Shown: piece after piece, positions 5,300-5,872 of the stretch | Numbering within the stretch: position 1 is the first letter of the stretch | Layout: each line of letters starts with the position of its first letter | Source: Burkholderiales bacterium | Lineage (GTDB): Bacteria > Pseudomonadota > Gammaproteobacteria > Burkholderiales > Burkholderiaceae_C | NCBI GenBank assembly: GCA_947453585.1 | Contig: CANGHQ010000132.1 | Span: 1-5,872 of the forward strand | Direction: 5' to 3' | Length of the DNA: 5,872 bases | Translations under genes and position numbers: made by a program | Notes under the pieces: model-generated | The model's input: only the letters and a program-made list of their open reading frames with translations | Told to the model about the DNA's origin: nothing | Databases searched by the model: none

Positions 5300-5306
5300 C
5301 CCTGAC

Positions 5307-5872
5307 ATGACTGCAAGCGCTGACCGTACCAGCACCACCGACGACGAACGCATCAAGGACATCACCGTGCTGCCCCCACCCGAACACCTGATCCGCTTCT
5401 TCCCCATCAGCGGCACCGCCGTTGAAACCCTGGTGGCGGCTACGCGCAAACGCATCCAGAGCATCATGGGCGGCAAGGACGACCGGCTGCTGGTCATCAT
5501 CGGCCCCTGCTCCATCCACGACCCTGCCGCCGCGCTGGAATACGCCCGCCGCCTGCAGGACATGCGCACCCACTACGCCGACACGCTGGAAATCGTGATG
5601 CGCGTCTATTTCGAAAAGCCGCGCACCACCGTGGGCTGGAAAGGCCTGATCAACGACCCTTACCTGGACGAGAGTTTTCGCATTGACGAAGGCCTGCGCA
5701 TTGCGCGCCAGTTGCTGATCGACATCAACCGCCTGGGCCTGCCTGCGGGCAGTGAGATTTTGGATGTGATTTCGCCCCAGTACCTGGGCGACCTGATCGC
5801 CTGGGGCGCCATTGGCGCGCGCACCACCGAGAGCCAGGTGCACCGCGAACTGGCCTCGGGCCTGTCAGCGCC
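5307..5872 (+). CDS. aroG: Class I 3-deoxy-7-phosphoheptulonate (DAHP) synthase, AroG type, 3' end cut by the window edge
   Basis: First enzyme of the shikimate pathway: it condenses phosphoenolpyruvate with erythrose 4-phosphate to DAHP in the cytoplasm. The first 188 of about 350-360 residues are present. Motifs are GPCSIHD (residues 66-72, with C68 matching the metal ligand C61 of E. coli AroG), VYFEKPRTTVGWKGLINDP, and GAIGARTTESQVHRELASGLS. The other metal ligands lie beyond the edge. Residues tied to phenylalanine inhibition in E. coli AroG seem kept: D12/D13 (D6/D7), P157 (P150) and S187 (S180). The Tyr-sensitive AroF has Asn-Asn at the first site, so a Phe-sensitive isozyme is more likely. 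Expression is probably governed by the attenuator just upstream, giving phenylalanine control of both transcription and activity. The gene family is certain; the isozyme assignment is inferred. Confidence 0.94.
   Translation, partial: MTASADRTSTTDDERIKDITVLPPPEHLIRFFPISGTAVETLVAATRKRIQSIMGGKDDRLLVIIGPCSIHDPAAALEYARRLQDMRTHYADTLEIVMRVYFEKPRTTVGWKGLINDPYLDESFRIDEGLRIARQLLIDINRLGLPAGSEILDVISPQYLGDLIAWGAIGARTTESQVHRELASGLSA

Overview
This window looks like chromosomal housekeeping DNA from a GC-rich betaproteobacterium, most likely of the order Burkholderiales and perhaps the family Comamonadaceae. That rests on codon use, the protein sequences (an RNB-family RNase, RodA, TldD, AzlC/AzlD, and a class I DAHP synthase) and promoter-like hexamers placed very close to start codons. 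The genus cannot be fixed from the sequence alone. I see no mobile element, CRISPR array, rRNA or tRNA.

Layout. On the minus strand, 1-1300 holds the N-terminal 433 residues of an RNB-domain exoribonuclease whose 3' end lies beyond the left edge. It is divergent from rodA (1354-2508, plus strand), the SEDS peptidoglycan glycosyltransferase of cell elongation. The 53-bp space between them holds two opposed -10-like hexamers and a perfect 15-bp palindrome. A 77-bp gap leads to tldD (2586-4046), a zinc protease subunit. It is followed after 12 nt by azlC (4059-4775, TTG start), which overlaps azlD (4772-5095) by ATGA; the last two form a branched-chain amino acid exporter. The right end (5307-5872) is the 5' part of a DAHP synthase gene of the AroG type, the entry enzyme of aromatic amino acid synthesis.

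The most interesting region is the 211-bp gap between azlD and aroG. It holds a complete trp/phe-style transcription attenuator. A 22-codon leader peptide gene has seven aromatic codons out of eight at residues 6-13 (FFFSYFWF). Four mutually complementary GC-rich segments allow protector, antiterminator and terminator pairings, and a strong intrinsic terminator ends in a T tract. An ideal Shine-Dalgarno sequence then precedes aroG. Charged tRNA-Phe (and possibly tRNA-Tyr and tRNA-Trp) should therefore set aroG read-through, and the residues that make E. coli AroG sensitive to phenylalanine are also kept in the protein.

A second theme is start-site architecture. rodA, tldD and the leader peptide each have a -10-like hexamer ending exactly 6 nt before the A of the ATG, and the RNase has one 7 nt before. 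None has a properly spaced Shine-Dalgarno sequence. This suggests leaderless transcripts. In contrast, azlD and aroG, which lie inside transcripts, have clear Shine-Dalgarno sequences.
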